Shown here: positions 33,493 to 42,258 of the stretch, piece after piece
How positions within the stretch are numbered: position 1 is the first letter of the stretch
Layout of the letters: each line of letters opens with the position of its first letter
Assembly: GCA_016709995.1 (NCBI GenBank)
Contig: JADJLQ010000003.1
Location: 62,001-126,000, forward strand
Direction: 5' to 3'
Source of the DNA: Saprospiraceae bacterium
GTDB taxonomy: Bacteria; Bacteroidota; Bacteroidia; Chitinophagales; Saprospiraceae
DNA length: 64,000 nt
Notes under the pieces: model-generated
What the model saw: the letters and a program-made list of their open reading frames with translations, nothing else
Databases searched by the model: none
Told to the model about the DNA's origin: nothing
Made by a program: the position numbers and the translations under genes

Positions 33493-33524
33493 CAAATATA
33501 CAATCATCATGCCATTATTTCAAA
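33493..33524 (-). promoter_or_regulatory. Promoter of the cysteine leader and cysM operon
   Basis: On the minus strand TTTG (33521-33524) is followed after exactly 20 nt by TATATTTG (33493-33500), a perfect match to the Bacteroidota -33/-7 consensus. Transcription should start near 33487, giving leader ORF 1 (33475) a very short 5' end. The -33 element abuts the stop codon of the upstream gene. Confidence 0.8.
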
Positions 33525-34355
33525 TCACCTTAGGCAGTAGGGAGTTAATTCATTGTTAAAACTCCTTATGAATCTGGTATCGTTTAGAAAGGTCTTGCCT
33601 TCTTTCAGCGATAATGCAAATTCTTTTTGAGTACCATCTACGGCAGCAAGGAATAAAATAGGTACACCAGCATCATCGTGGGAGATCTTCCAATTTCCCG
33701 TTAAACCTGAAGGTAGATCCGGATGGATATATGAAAATTGATGGTCTGAATAGCAAAGATCAATGACTTCTCGAGTTGCCAATGGGTTTGAAGCATCTCC
33801 GGAGATGAAATGGGTCAGCCTTGAATTGGATAATACTTTTTCCCAGCTGACTAACAAATTGGCAAGTTTAGAATTTTCAAATTCAGTACTGGAGGCTATT
33901 TCCAGTGCTAGTTCTTTATAGTGACTGTCATATAGTTTTGGGGAGGATCCACTGATGATATTGATACCCATGCCTTGCGGATTGAATAGGCTAAGCATAA
34001 ATATTTTTGCAGCTTGAAAAGTCATCAATCCTGAAAGAGACGACGCATATCCATTGGGGTGAAATTTGATCACTCGTCCAGTACTAGTCATAGAGGTGCC
34101 TTCCCCATCGTATAATCCTTTGAGTAGATCAATTTTTACTTCGTCCAGCGATCGGTGTGTATGTGTTTCGATGATGATATACCCTGGGTCTTTAGAATTG
34201 GTGAGTAAATAGCTATCAGCATGTTCTGTAACTAACCAACCTTTGGGGACTTTAAAGCTGATACCATATAGAGTATAAATGGAATTGACCTTGTATTGGG
34301 CAAAGACCAAAAGACTTAAGAATGTAAATAACCCGGAAAAAAAAGTTTTTTTCAT
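33525..34355 (-). CDS. Secreted protein of unknown function
   Basis: 276 aa with a Sec signal peptide (MKKTFFSGLFTFLSLLVFAQ). The mature part begins with a PsbP/DUF1795-like look (GISFKVPKGWLVTEHADSYLLTNSKDPGYIIIETH) but I cannot assign a family. It has only two Cys, near the C-terminus (LCYSDH, PYCLR). It begins 15 bp after the DUF3276 gene, so the two are probably co-transcribed. Function unknown. Confidence 0.75.
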   Translation of the reverse strand: MKKTFFSGLFTFLSLLVFAQYKVNSIYTLYGISFKVPKGWLVTEHADSYLLTNSKDPGYIIIETHTHRSLDEVKIDLLKGLYDGEGTSMTSTGRVIKFHPNGYASSLSGLMTFQAAKIFMLSLFNPQGMGINIISGSSPKLYDSHYKELALEIASSTEFENSKLANLLVSWEKVLSNSRLTHFISGDASNPLATREVIDLCYSDHQFSYIHPDLPSGLTGNWKISHDDAGVPILFLAAVDGTQKEFALSLKEGKTFLNDTRFIRSFNNELTPYCLR

Positions 34356-34370
34356 GAAAATGAAAAAAGA

Positions 34371-34769
34371 TTACCAATTCATTTGATCGCTATCTTCCTT
34401 GTGCCCCGAGGCATCACCTTCAGCTTTGTGATCTGGAGAGTCTCCTTCGGCCTTATAGTCGTGGTCCCCACCATCCTGCTGATCTCTATGAGCAAACTGG
34501 TCATAATCAAAATCAGGCAATAGATCATTTTTCACGTGGTTGATAACATCCTGAAGACCTTCAGCAAATCGGTTAAAATCCTCTTTGTACAAAAAGATTT
34601 GATGTCTGGTGTAACCTATCCCATCGTTGCGACGAGTACTTTCGGTAAGGGTAAGATAATAGTCATTACCCTTGGTCGTCATGACATCAAAGAAATAAGT
34701 TCTTTTTCTTCCGGCTTTTACTTTGTGTGAATAAACGCTGGAATTTCTAGTGGTACCTTCATTTTCCAC
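34371..34769 (-). CDS. DUF3276 PUR-alpha-like nucleic-acid-binding protein
   Basis: 132 aa, starting at GTG. Residues 8-85 form the single PUR repeat typical of Bacteroidota and spirochaetes (VKAGRKRTYFFDVMTTKGNDYYLTLTE, HQIFLYKEDFNRFAEGL). PUR domains bind single-stranded nucleic acid and dimerise. The C-terminal 45 residues are acidic and repetitive (KAEGDSPDHKAEGDASGHKE) and probably disordered. Confidence 0.9.
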   Translation of the reverse strand: MENEGTTRNSSVYSHKVKAGRKRTYFFDVMTTKGNDYYLTLTESTRRNDGIGYTRHQIFLYKEDFNRFAEGLQDVINHVKNDLLPDFDYDQFAHRDQQDGGDHDYKAEGDSPDHKAEGDASGHKEDSDQMNW

Positions 34770-34846
34770 GGCAATTAGTATTTTAAGAATTTGTTATTCA
34801 AATATAACAAATTTTGACTTTATAGATGAAGGGAGTCTGTATTGGC

Positions 34847-34892
34847 ATCTGAGAGCAGGCTAAAATAGGTGCCCCTATCGATCTGAGAGCAG
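34847..34892. repeat. 12-bp direct repeat downstream of the ABC exporter
   Basis: ATCTGAGAGCAG occurs at 34847-34858 and again at 34881-34892, between the DUF3276 gene and the 3' end of the ABC exporter. No function is evident. Confidence 0.5.
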
Positions 34893-34905
34893 TTATAAAC
34901 TAAAA

Positions 34906-36693
34906 TCAGGTCAGTGTGCCTAATTCGGCAGAGGCTTTGGATTCTTCCCATTTTTGCTGTTCCATTATGTCAAAATACAAACCTTTGGACTGCAATAGGT
35001 CTTCGTGAGTACCGACCTCCGCCAACCGACCTTTGTGTAAAACCATAATCAGGGAGAAATTGGCCAAATGACTGATTCGATGCGTGATCAATATAGAAGT
35101 TTTAGAGGCCAAGGCTTCATCAAATTCGCCAAGGATGGCTTTTTCAGTCCGGGTATCTACGGCGCTCAGACAGTCATCAAGTAGGAGGATATCAGGATTT
35201 TTGATCAAAGCTCTGGCTATCGCAACCCGTTGCTTTTGTCCTCCTGATAAGGTCACTCCTCTTTCTCCGAGGATGGTTTTTTCTCTCTCAGGTAATCTTT
35301 CGATTTCATCCAGAATCGCTGCGTGCCGGGCAGATTTGAGGACCTGGTCTGTATCCGCTTCAGGCGCTCCAAATTTGATATTGTCTTCTATGCTTTCTGA
35401 GAATAAAAATTGATCCTGGGGCACATAGCCAATTTTGGATCTCAGGGCATGTATATTATATTGTCTTATATCGATCCCATCTATTAGAATCTGGCCTTCC
35501 TCCGCATCAAATAATCGCAAAAGGAGTTCTGCGATGGTCGTTTTGCCGGAAGCTGTACGGCCGATTATAGCTACTCTTGCCCCCGGCTCTATTGTAAAAG
35601 AAAGATTGTCCAATGCTTTTATACCAGTATTGGAGTATACAAATGATACATTTTTAAATTCGATTTTACCTGACAGATTTGCAGGTTCAAGGTTGCCTGT
35701 ATGACCAAGATTTGAACTAGTATGCATAAATTCATTGATCCGCTTCATGGAAGCTTCGGCTTGTTGGACTATGGAGGCTAGCCATCCTATAGCGGTGACC
35801 GGCCAGCTGAGCATATTGATATAGATCACAAACTCTGCAATATTGCCGGCAGTGACTACACCTGCCTGTACTCTGTAAGCACCTGCCCATACGATCACAA
35901 CTGTACTTATACCTGTAAGCAACATGATCAGGGGAAAAAATAAAGCATTTACTTTCGAAAGGTCCCAGGTAGCTTCCTTGTAAGTCTCCGCTTCGCGGGA
36001 AAACATAGAAGACATTGCCTTTTCCTGGGCATAAGATTTGACGATCCTGATGCCTGAGTACACCTCTTGTGCTATCGTCGTCAGTTTGGAGAGTTGCTTT
36101 TGAATTTTAGTACTTCTTTTATTGATAATTGTACTGACATAGTAGATCGAGATGGATAAAAAAGGCAAGGGGAGGAGAGTCAGTAATGACAGGGTCAGAT
36201 CGACTTTGACCATACTGGCTACCACGAGTACGATGAGTGCAGCCAAGTCTATAGCATATAAAATAGCCGGACCAAGATACATCCGCACTTTTGAGACATC
36301 TTCAGTGATACGGGACATCAAATCACCGGTAGTTTGTCCACGATAGAAAGTCTGGTCTAACTCAGAATAGTGGTTGTAAATAGCTTCCCTCAAATCGAAT
36401 TCGATCAATCTGGACATAACGATGATCGACTGTCGCATGAAATACATAAATAGTCCCATTAAGATTGCACACCCGAATACGATCAAGGCAAATCGTAACA
36501 GTTTGGGGCTGAGAACAGCAGCTGACTCCGGTGAAGGATTTTTAAGTTCTGCCACCACCAGATCCAGGGCAGAGCCGATCATCTGTGGTTGCACGATCCG
36601 GAAATAATTCATCAGGATTACAAATGCTATTCCAGCCAAAAAGCGCCACTTGTAACGGATGAAATATTTATTTAAAGTCCAGAGTTCTTTCAA
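34906..36693 (-). CDS. MsbA-like ABC exporter (fused membrane and ATPase domains)
   Basis: 595 aa from the TTG at 36693 (MKELWTLNKYFIRYKWRFL, the usual family start). A longer frame to 36717 begins inside the -7 box. Six membrane helices (about 20-320) precede the ATPase domain with Walker A GRTASGKTT, signature LSGGQKQR, Walker B ILLLDD and H-loop ITHR. Homodimeric lipid or drug exporter of unknown substrate. The Walker B reads DDCLSAVD, with Asp in place of the usual catalytic Glu, which could slow ATP hydrolysis or make it act with a partner. Confidence 0.9.
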   Translation of the reverse strand: MKELWTLNKYFIRYKWRFLAGIAFVILMNYFRIVQPQMIGSALDLVVAELKNPSPESAAVLSPKLLRFALIVFGCAILMGLFMYFMRQSIIVMSRLIEFDLREAIYNHYSELDQTFYRGQTTGDLMSRITEDVSKVRMYLGPAILYAIDLAALIVLVVASMVKVDLTLSLLTLLPLPFLSISIYYVSTIINKRSTKIQKQLSKLTTIAQEVYSGIRIVKSYAQEKAMSSMFSREAETYKEATWDLSKVNALFFPLIMLLTGISTVVIVWAGAYRVQAGVVTAGNIAEFVIYINMLSWPVTAIGWLASIVQQAEASMKRINEFMHTSSNLGHTGNLEPANLSGKIEFKNVSFVYSNTGIKALDNLSFTIEPGARVAIIGRTASGKTTIAELLLRLFDAEEGQILIDGIDIRQYNIHALRSKIGYVPQDQFLFSESIEDNIKFGAPEADTDQVLKSARHAAILDEIERLPEREKTILGERGVTLSGGQKQRVAIARALIKNPDILLLDDCLSAVDTRTEKAILGEFDEALASKTSILITHRISHLANFSLIMVLHKGRLAEVGTHEDLLQSKGLYFDIMEQQKWEESKASAELGTLT

Positions 36694-36714
36694 GTTGTAG
36701 TAGTGATGAAGGTG

Positions 36715-36722
36715 CAAAAATA
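36715..36722 (-). promoter_or_regulatory. -7 element of the ABC exporter gene
   Basis: Minus-strand TATTTTTG matches TAnnTTTG and ends 21 bp before the TTG start at 36693. No -33 TTTG is seen. Confidence 0.4.
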
Positions 36723-36779
36723 ACTGATTTTTTTTTGTAGGATCTGATCCATCAGATTTGGCACTCTTCCATACTAAGA

Positions 36780-37862
36780 TCAGGGTGGTGTAAACTCAAG
36801 GTAGGGTAGGAGCCTATCCCAGAAAGCAGCATCAAATGCCAGGATTGGTTTAAGATCATCACTCCCTTTGAAAGCCCCATGTTGTGCCCTGTAGTTTTTG
36901 ACGATCAACGCATCTTTGTAAGATAAATAAGGATGTTTCAACAGGTGGATGGAATCTGAATTAATATTTATTTTTTTGACTGGTGTAGCGAGGATCAAAT
37001 TGGGGGATATTTTTTCTATCGTCGAATCAGGCAGATGATACACTTCCTTAAGTTGTTGGAGACTATGGAAACCCCCTAGTTTGTCTCTAAATCGTACGAT
37101 CCTACTGCTCAATACACCGCCAAGTCCGGGCAAATTTTTTAACAAAGTAGTATCAGCAAGATTGAGATCAATTGGTATTGAAAAATTCACACCTGGCGAT
37201 TCCGGGCGAGAGGGATATTGTACTAAGGAGGCCACCACTTGAAGGATGGAATCAGTTATGCCAAATATTTTAGCCAGATCTGATGGAGCATAAAACTTGC
37301 CACCTTTCATCCTGTAATTGACCAGGTGAGCAGCGACAGGAGCAGGAAGACCTATTTGTGTCAGTTCACTCAATGAGGCTACATTAGGGTCTACAGGTTG
37401 AGGCTGAATAATAATTTCCGGCACTATTTTCTTTTCAGGGGGCTTTTCAAAAGATAAATAGGGTTTTAATCTTTCTATGGTCTCTGATGAAAGACCGAAT
37501 ATTTTGCTTAGATCACTGGGGTTGCGGAATTTTCCCGCTTTTGCAAGATACTTCACCCAATTGGATGCAGCTTTTGGAGGTACACCCATGCTGGTCAATT
37601 CTGCTTGACTTACGTGATTTGGATCAAAATTTTTAAAGGTGGGGGAAAAGACATGGTTTGAAGGATTCAGCTTTTGTACTTCTTTGAGTGTGTTACTGTC
37701 AGGGACTTCAAGCGGTTTGATGTCTATGTTTGAAGTGACGGGTCTGTTAAAAATATAGAGGTAGGCAGCGGATAAAAACACTAAGGTTAAGAACAGGTAA
37801 AGAATGGACTTTCTTTCCTTAAAAGTGTGAATGAAAAATTTATTTTTAGGATATTCTTTCAT
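36780..37862 (-). CDS. Membrane-anchored helix-hairpin-helix DNA-binding protein (ComEA-like)
   Basis: 360 aa. One N-terminal membrane anchor (about 17-35) is followed by four HhH-type repeats of about 60-90 residues, each of the form xxLxxxGLxxxxAxxIVxYRxxxGxFxxxxDLxxI (starting near 85, 165, 230 and 300). ComEA binds incoming DNA at the membrane during natural transformation with one such motif; four copies make this an extended version. It overlaps comEC by four bases, so the pair is co-translated, which supports DNA uptake. Confidence 0.82.
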   Translation of the reverse strand: MKEYPKNKFFIHTFKERKSILYLFLTLVFLSAAYLYIFNRPVTSNIDIKPLEVPDSNTLKEVQKLNPSNHVFSPTFKNFDPNHVSQAELTSMGVPPKAASNWVKYLAKAGKFRNPSDLSKIFGLSSETIERLKPYLSFEKPPEKKIVPEIIIQPQPVDPNVASLSELTQIGLPAPVAAHLVNYRMKGGKFYAPSDLAKIFGITDSILQVVASLVQYPSRPESPGVNFSIPIDLNLADTTLLKNLPGLGGVLSSRIVRFRDKLGGFHSLQQLKEVYHLPDSTIEKISPNLILATPVKKININSDSIHLLKHPYLSYKDALIVKNYRAQHGAFKGSDDLKPILAFDAAFWDRLLPYLEFTPP

Positions 37863-39910
37863 TTTAAAGCGACCTGAAGATAGGGGTTTTTAGTGTGGAT
37901 GATCTGACTCCGAGTTGAGATTTTATCCAAGGTAGTATAAGGCTTGATAGACGGTATGAAAATTTTGTCAGGATAGATGGCCGGAGTAGTATTATTCCAA
38001 TGTCGGGTAAGAACGAATAATATATGATTAGACAAGGAAGGAATAGTATCAGTGCGATGATCAAGCCAGGTATAAACTCCATGCTCAAAATGGATCGAAT
38101 CTGCGGTAATGGTGGTATTGCCTGTTTGGTATTTATATCCGGGTGATACAGGTATAAAAGATTTAAGATGGTATTTGGCGGCGTAATTTGATGAAGGAAG
38201 CAGGCTGTCTGTGGTGACTTGAAATACGGTTTGATGATCCTTGACCCAAACGATAGGGTGTCCGCGATTGTAGCTGGCGATAATTTCAGATTTATTTTGA
38301 TTTATGACCTCCTCTACTATCAAACAACCAATGGTCAGGCATAGAAACAAGAAGAACGGTTTGATAGATGAAGCTGATTTTTCTTTTAGTAAGTTTCCAA
38401 AAGTAATGGACACTGTGATTAAAAGTATACAGTCTATTATAGAAGGCCACCAACCACCGACCCTACCCAGTGGCAGATGAAAAATCCAGTCAATACTGTT
38501 ATTCATCCACCTGACTGCATACACTAATGGTAATGCAAGCCATTTTAAAAATAGTATCTTAAAATAGAATATAGGTAATGCAATCATTCCCCCGAGTATA
38601 ATCACGTAGGCCAGATAAGAAGTGATCAGACTCGTCAGCCAAAAGAAAAAAGCAAATTGGTGAAAGTGGTATCCAACGACAGGGTATATCATCAACTGTG
38701 CAGAAAAAGAGATGGCCAATATCTTCCACAGGATTTGTGTAACGCTACCAGTCGGGGTGATCAAAGTCCGGATCGGCTCATAGAGTATAAATATTCCCAT
38801 CATAGCGCCAAATGATAATTGGAATCCTATATTGTAGATGTCAAAAGGATTGAGAAGGAGCAATACAAAAGCCACTCCGGCAAGGATATTCAATGGAGAG
38901 GCATCCCTTTGCATGTAGCGGGCGAAAATAAACAGTGAAAACATGGATGCAGCACGTTGTATAGAAGGGGTTGAGCCGGTAATAAAGGTGTAGATCCAAA
39001 TGATAGAGATCAGGGCAAGGCCTTTGAATAACATGGATCGCCTGTTTTTTGATAAGAAATATCCTAACAATAATTCAAGGATGGATACGATGATGCCAAC
39101 GTGCATACCGGACACTGCAAGCACATGAACTGCACCAGTGGCGGAATAAGCTTTATAAAGTTCTGGATCCATTTTTTTTCGAAGGCCGATCAACATGGCA
39201 GAAGCTACTGGATAGTCCCGGTCACTATCAAAGATTTCTTGTATAAGTTGATCCGTCGTGGCTCTAAATCTTTCAAGCCAATTTTCTGGCGCATCGTGTA
39301 CTATTTTCATCAAGGTAGTATCTACATAAGCTATTTGATGAATATTGCGTGAGGCCAGCAGATCATTCCAGTCAAATTCAAAAGGTGCCGAAGCATGATC
39401 CGGTGTCATGAGGTTGATTTTGACCTGAACTATATCCCGTGAGCCGGGGACATAGGAGGAAGATTTAGGGAATCTCAGAAGCAATAGACCGTTCTTTGGG
39501 CTAACAGTATCAGGTTTGACTTCGTGCAGTACCGTGGAGTAGCTATCCCAATATTTTTGTTTTTCTTCGATGTAGTCTACTCGTGCGACTAATTCTACAG
39601 TTTGGTTTTCTTTGAAATGATTAGGTCTGAATCTTTCGTTACGAAGGTGAGCCCAGGTATTGCCCATTAAAAAATAAACGAAGAACATGCCGATGCCAAA
39701 ATAAGTACGATATGCGGCTTTTTTCTTTGCCAGTCGATGCATGAAATAAAAGCCAAGCAGTAAAATCAGCGCAAATCCCAGTGTCCTCAGATTTAAATCC
39801 AACACCCAGGTTTTCGCAAAAAGGATACCTAATATAAAAGGCAATAAAAGTCTGACAAAGGGATATTTATTCCAAGGGATTGAGATCGATGTGGCGTTCT
39901 TCCATAGCAT
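37859..39910 (-). CDS. comEC: ComEC/Rec2 DNA-uptake channel
   Basis: 683 aa. N-terminal helices and DUF4131 region (about 20-200), then the multi-helix competence core (YKAYSATGAVHVLAVSGMHVGII near 250, FITGSTPSIQRAASMFSLFIFAR, QLSFGAMMGIFILYEP). ComEC conducts single-stranded DNA across the inner membrane. The metallo-beta-lactamase nuclease domain of many ComEC proteins is absent: the C-terminal 150 residues have no HxHxDH motif. It ends where the HhH gene starts (4-bp overlap). Confidence 0.92.
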   Translation of the reverse strand: MLWKNATSISIPWNKYPFVRLLLPFILGILFAKTWVLDLNLRTLGFALILLLGFYFMHRLAKKKAAYRTYFGIGMFFVYFLMGNTWAHLRNERFRPNHFKENQTVELVARVDYIEEKQKYWDSYSTVLHEVKPDTVSPKNGLLLLRFPKSSSYVPGSRDIVQVKINLMTPDHASAPFEFDWNDLLASRNIHQIAYVDTTLMKIVHDAPENWLERFRATTDQLIQEIFDSDRDYPVASAMLIGLRKKMDPELYKAYSATGAVHVLAVSGMHVGIIVSILELLLGYFLSKNRRSMLFKGLALISIIWIYTFITGSTPSIQRAASMFSLFIFARYMQRDASPLNILAGVAFVLLLLNPFDIYNIGFQLSFGAMMGIFILYEPIRTLITPTGSVTQILWKILAISFSAQLMIYPVVGYHFHQFAFFFWLTSLITSYLAYVIILGGMIALPIFYFKILFLKWLALPLVYAVRWMNNSIDWIFHLPLGRVGGWWPSIIDCILLITVSITFGNLLKEKSASSIKPFFLFLCLTIGCLIVEEVINQNKSEIIASYNRGHPIVWVKDHQTVFQVTTDSLLPSSNYAAKYHLKSFIPVSPGYKYQTGNTTITADSIHFEHGVYTWLDHRTDTIPSLSNHILFVLTRHWNNTTPAIYPDKIFIPSIKPYTTLDKISTRSQIIHTKNPYLQVALK

Positions 39911-39934
39911 GGACCGGAAAAATTATCATTAAGG

Positions 39935-41188
39935 CTAAGTCGGTAATGTTATTTTATACTTGAATCTGCCAAAAAACCACACTACACCAAAACAAAGTAG
40001 CGGTATTATGTAAGCTTTCTGGATGCTTCCGGTATAATCTGAAATGAGTCCCATAAGAATAGGAAATATAGCACCTCCAAAAATAGCCATCACCAAAAAG
40101 GAGGAGGCTATTTTACTTTCTTCACCCAAACCCTTGATTCCCAAAGCAAAGATGGTTGGAAACATGATGGACATAAAGAAAGGAACGGCAGCGACAGCAT
40201 AAATAGCTACTTGACCTTGGGTAGTAAGAGCAATAGCCAGCAAGCCAATATTTATAAGGCTATAGATGGACAACAACCTGGCAGGAGAAATATATTTCAT
40301 GAGCCAGGTGCCGACAAAGCGGCCTACCATGAAGCCTACCATGGCGATGCTTCCCCAGAGAAAAGCAGCATTTTTTTCATTCATACCAATCAGAAACTTT
40401 GACAACCGGATAAAAAAACTTCCTACACATACCTGAGCACCTACATAAAAAAACTGAGCTATGACTGCCCAAAAAACATGGGTGTGCCTGAATACTTTAG
40501 TGGAAAAAGAATGCTGCTCAGAGATGTTATCATTTTCTTTTATTTCAGGAATATGTGAGACCAAAAAAAACATGGCGACCAAAAAAACAATGCCGGCCAT
40601 GATCAGGTATGGGAGCTTGACAGTAGCTGCTTCTGATAGTAAATATTGATTGAGCTGGTCTGGACTCATACCTTGAAGTTCGGATTGGGTCTTCTCTATC
40701 CCACTCAAAATGACCTGGCCACCTACTATCGGAGCTAAAAAGGCACCGACCCCATTAAAGGACTGAGCAAAATTCAGTCTTTGCTCTGAAGTAGCAGGAT
40801 CACCCAACTTAGTAATATAGGGATTAGCCACAGTCTCTAAAAAGGTTGCTCCGCTGGCTATGACGAACAGGGCAAAAAGGAACATGGCATAACTCCTCGA
40901 TCCGGCAGCTGGATAAAACATCAATGCACCTACGGTGTAAAGCCCCAGCCCCAGAAGGATTCCATTTTTGTATCCATATTTATGCATAAACCATCCTGCC
41001 GGCAAGGCCATCAAAAAATACCCAAGGTATACTGCTGAATCAATATAAGCTGATTGGGTATCAGAGAGCTGACAGGCTTTTTTCAAGTGAGGTATGAGGA
41101 TGGGATTTAGGTTGTGCAGAAATGCCCATAAAAAAAACAAGCTGGTGACCAGAATGAATGGGATGAGATATTGTTTTTTATTATTCAT
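39935..41188 (-). CDS. fucP: FucP-like L-fucose:H+ symporter (MFS)
   Basis: 417 aa with 12 predicted helices. The sequence FFLWAFLHNLNPILIPHLKKA near the N-terminus and FLETVANPYITKLGDP match the FucP/GluP sugar:proton symporter family. It would import a sugar such as fucose, glucose or galactose across the inner membrane. With two GH29 fucosidases in the window, fucose is a reasonable guess. It lies 24 bp upstream of comEC and 50 bp after dapF on the same strand. Confidence 0.82.
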   Translation of the reverse strand: MNNKKQYLIPFILVTSLFFLWAFLHNLNPILIPHLKKACQLSDTQSAYIDSAVYLGYFLMALPAGWFMHKYGYKNGILLGLGLYTVGALMFYPAAGSRSYAMFLFALFVIASGATFLETVANPYITKLGDPATSEQRLNFAQSFNGVGAFLAPIVGGQVILSGIEKTQSELQGMSPDQLNQYLLSEAATVKLPYLIMAGIVFLVAMFFLVSHIPEIKENDNISEQHSFSTKVFRHTHVFWAVIAQFFYVGAQVCVGSFFIRLSKFLIGMNEKNAAFLWGSIAMVGFMVGRFVGTWLMKYISPARLLSIYSLINIGLLAIALTTQGQVAIYAVAAVPFFMSIMFPTIFALGIKGLGEESKIASSFLVMAIFGGAIFPILMGLISDYTGSIQKAYIIPLLCFGVVWFFGRFKYKITLPT

Positions 41189-41238
41189 TGTAGTATAATT
41201 CTAATAATATAAAGAGGTAATTAATAAATTGATTAAAG

Positions 41239-42096
41239 TTAAATTAAGAAGTTGCCTTCAAATATGTATTGAGCTCCACCGCATAACCAGATATCCTCAA
41301 AATGCCCTGGTCCCAGGCGATTGAATTTGACTTTTAAAGGGCCTCCTTTGGCATGAAGATGGATGGAGTGCAGGTCATACTTCTTGACCATTTCCACATA
41401 AGCAAGTGCCGAAGCAGTAGCCCCAGTGCCGCAAGCCCAGGTCTCGTCTTCGACACCCCGCTCATAAGTCCGGATGAAAAGGTCATCTTCCTTCGGCTCG
41501 ATAAAATTGACATTTATGCCTTGCGGAAAATCTGCTCCATATCGAATACGGCTACCATGATCAAAGACGGGATAATGTTCCAGGCCATCTACTATCTGTA
41601 CATAATGCGGTGATCCTGTGTCCAACACTGCATGATCTCCATAAAGATTGATCAAGGTAACCGGACTCATTTTTAACTCTATATAATCACCACTGATGAT
41701 CTTAGCTTCGTGTATACCATCTGAGGCTTTAAATCTTGTGTGAAGTTTGGCTATACCGAGTCTGTGAGCTAACGCGACAATGCACCTACCTCCATTGCCG
41801 CATAAGCTGCCGAGGCCACCATCCGCATTGTGATACACCATTGTAAAATCTACCTGGTCGCCCAATTCAATCAACATAAATCCATCTGCACCAATGCCAA
41901 ACCGTCTATGGCACAACGCCGCAATTGTATGCGGATCTTTGATCATATCATATTCGCCTGACCTATTGTCGATGATCACAAAATCGTTGCCGGCGCCATG
42001 GTATTTATAAAAAGGAATTTTCAAAGCGTAAGGAGAATTTTTTATTAAAAATAGGAATGTTTTTGAATCTTTCGGGTAAGGTCCGGAAGCAATCAT
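41239..42096 (-). CDS. dapF: Diaminopimelate epimerase
   Basis: 285 aa in the ATG frame. A TTG at 42024 (MKIPFYKYHGAGNDFVIIDN) gives 261 aa and fits the family start better. The two catalytic cysteines are Cys99 (SLCGNGGRC) and Cys222 (WACGTGATAS). It interconverts LL- and meso-diaminopimelate for lysine and peptidoglycan synthesis. Divergent from the OmpA-like gene. Confidence 0.95.
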   Translation of the reverse strand: MIASGPYPKDSKTFLFLIKNSPYALKIPFYKYHGAGNDFVIIDNRSGEYDMIKDPHTIAALCHRRFGIGADGFMLIELGDQVDFTMVYHNADGGLGSLCGNGGRCIVALAHRLGIAKLHTRFKASDGIHEAKIISGDYIELKMSPVTLINLYGDHAVLDTGSPHYVQIVDGLEHYPVFDHGSRIRYGADFPQGINVNFIEPKEDDLFIRTYERGVEDETWACGTGATASALAYVEMVKKYDLHSIHLHAKGGPLKVKFNRLGPGHFEDIWLCGGAQYIFEGNFLI

Positions 42097-42258
42097 TGTA
42101 CATTTTGCTTTTTCGATAATTATATATTAATTCTTTCACTCATATCTGATTAGATGAAATAAAAATCCGAAAAGTTTACGCCGATTGTTTAAATGCTTTT
42201 ATATCTTGGGGACTTATATAACAAAACAGGTCGGGCCATTATTACAAGGGATTAAAAG

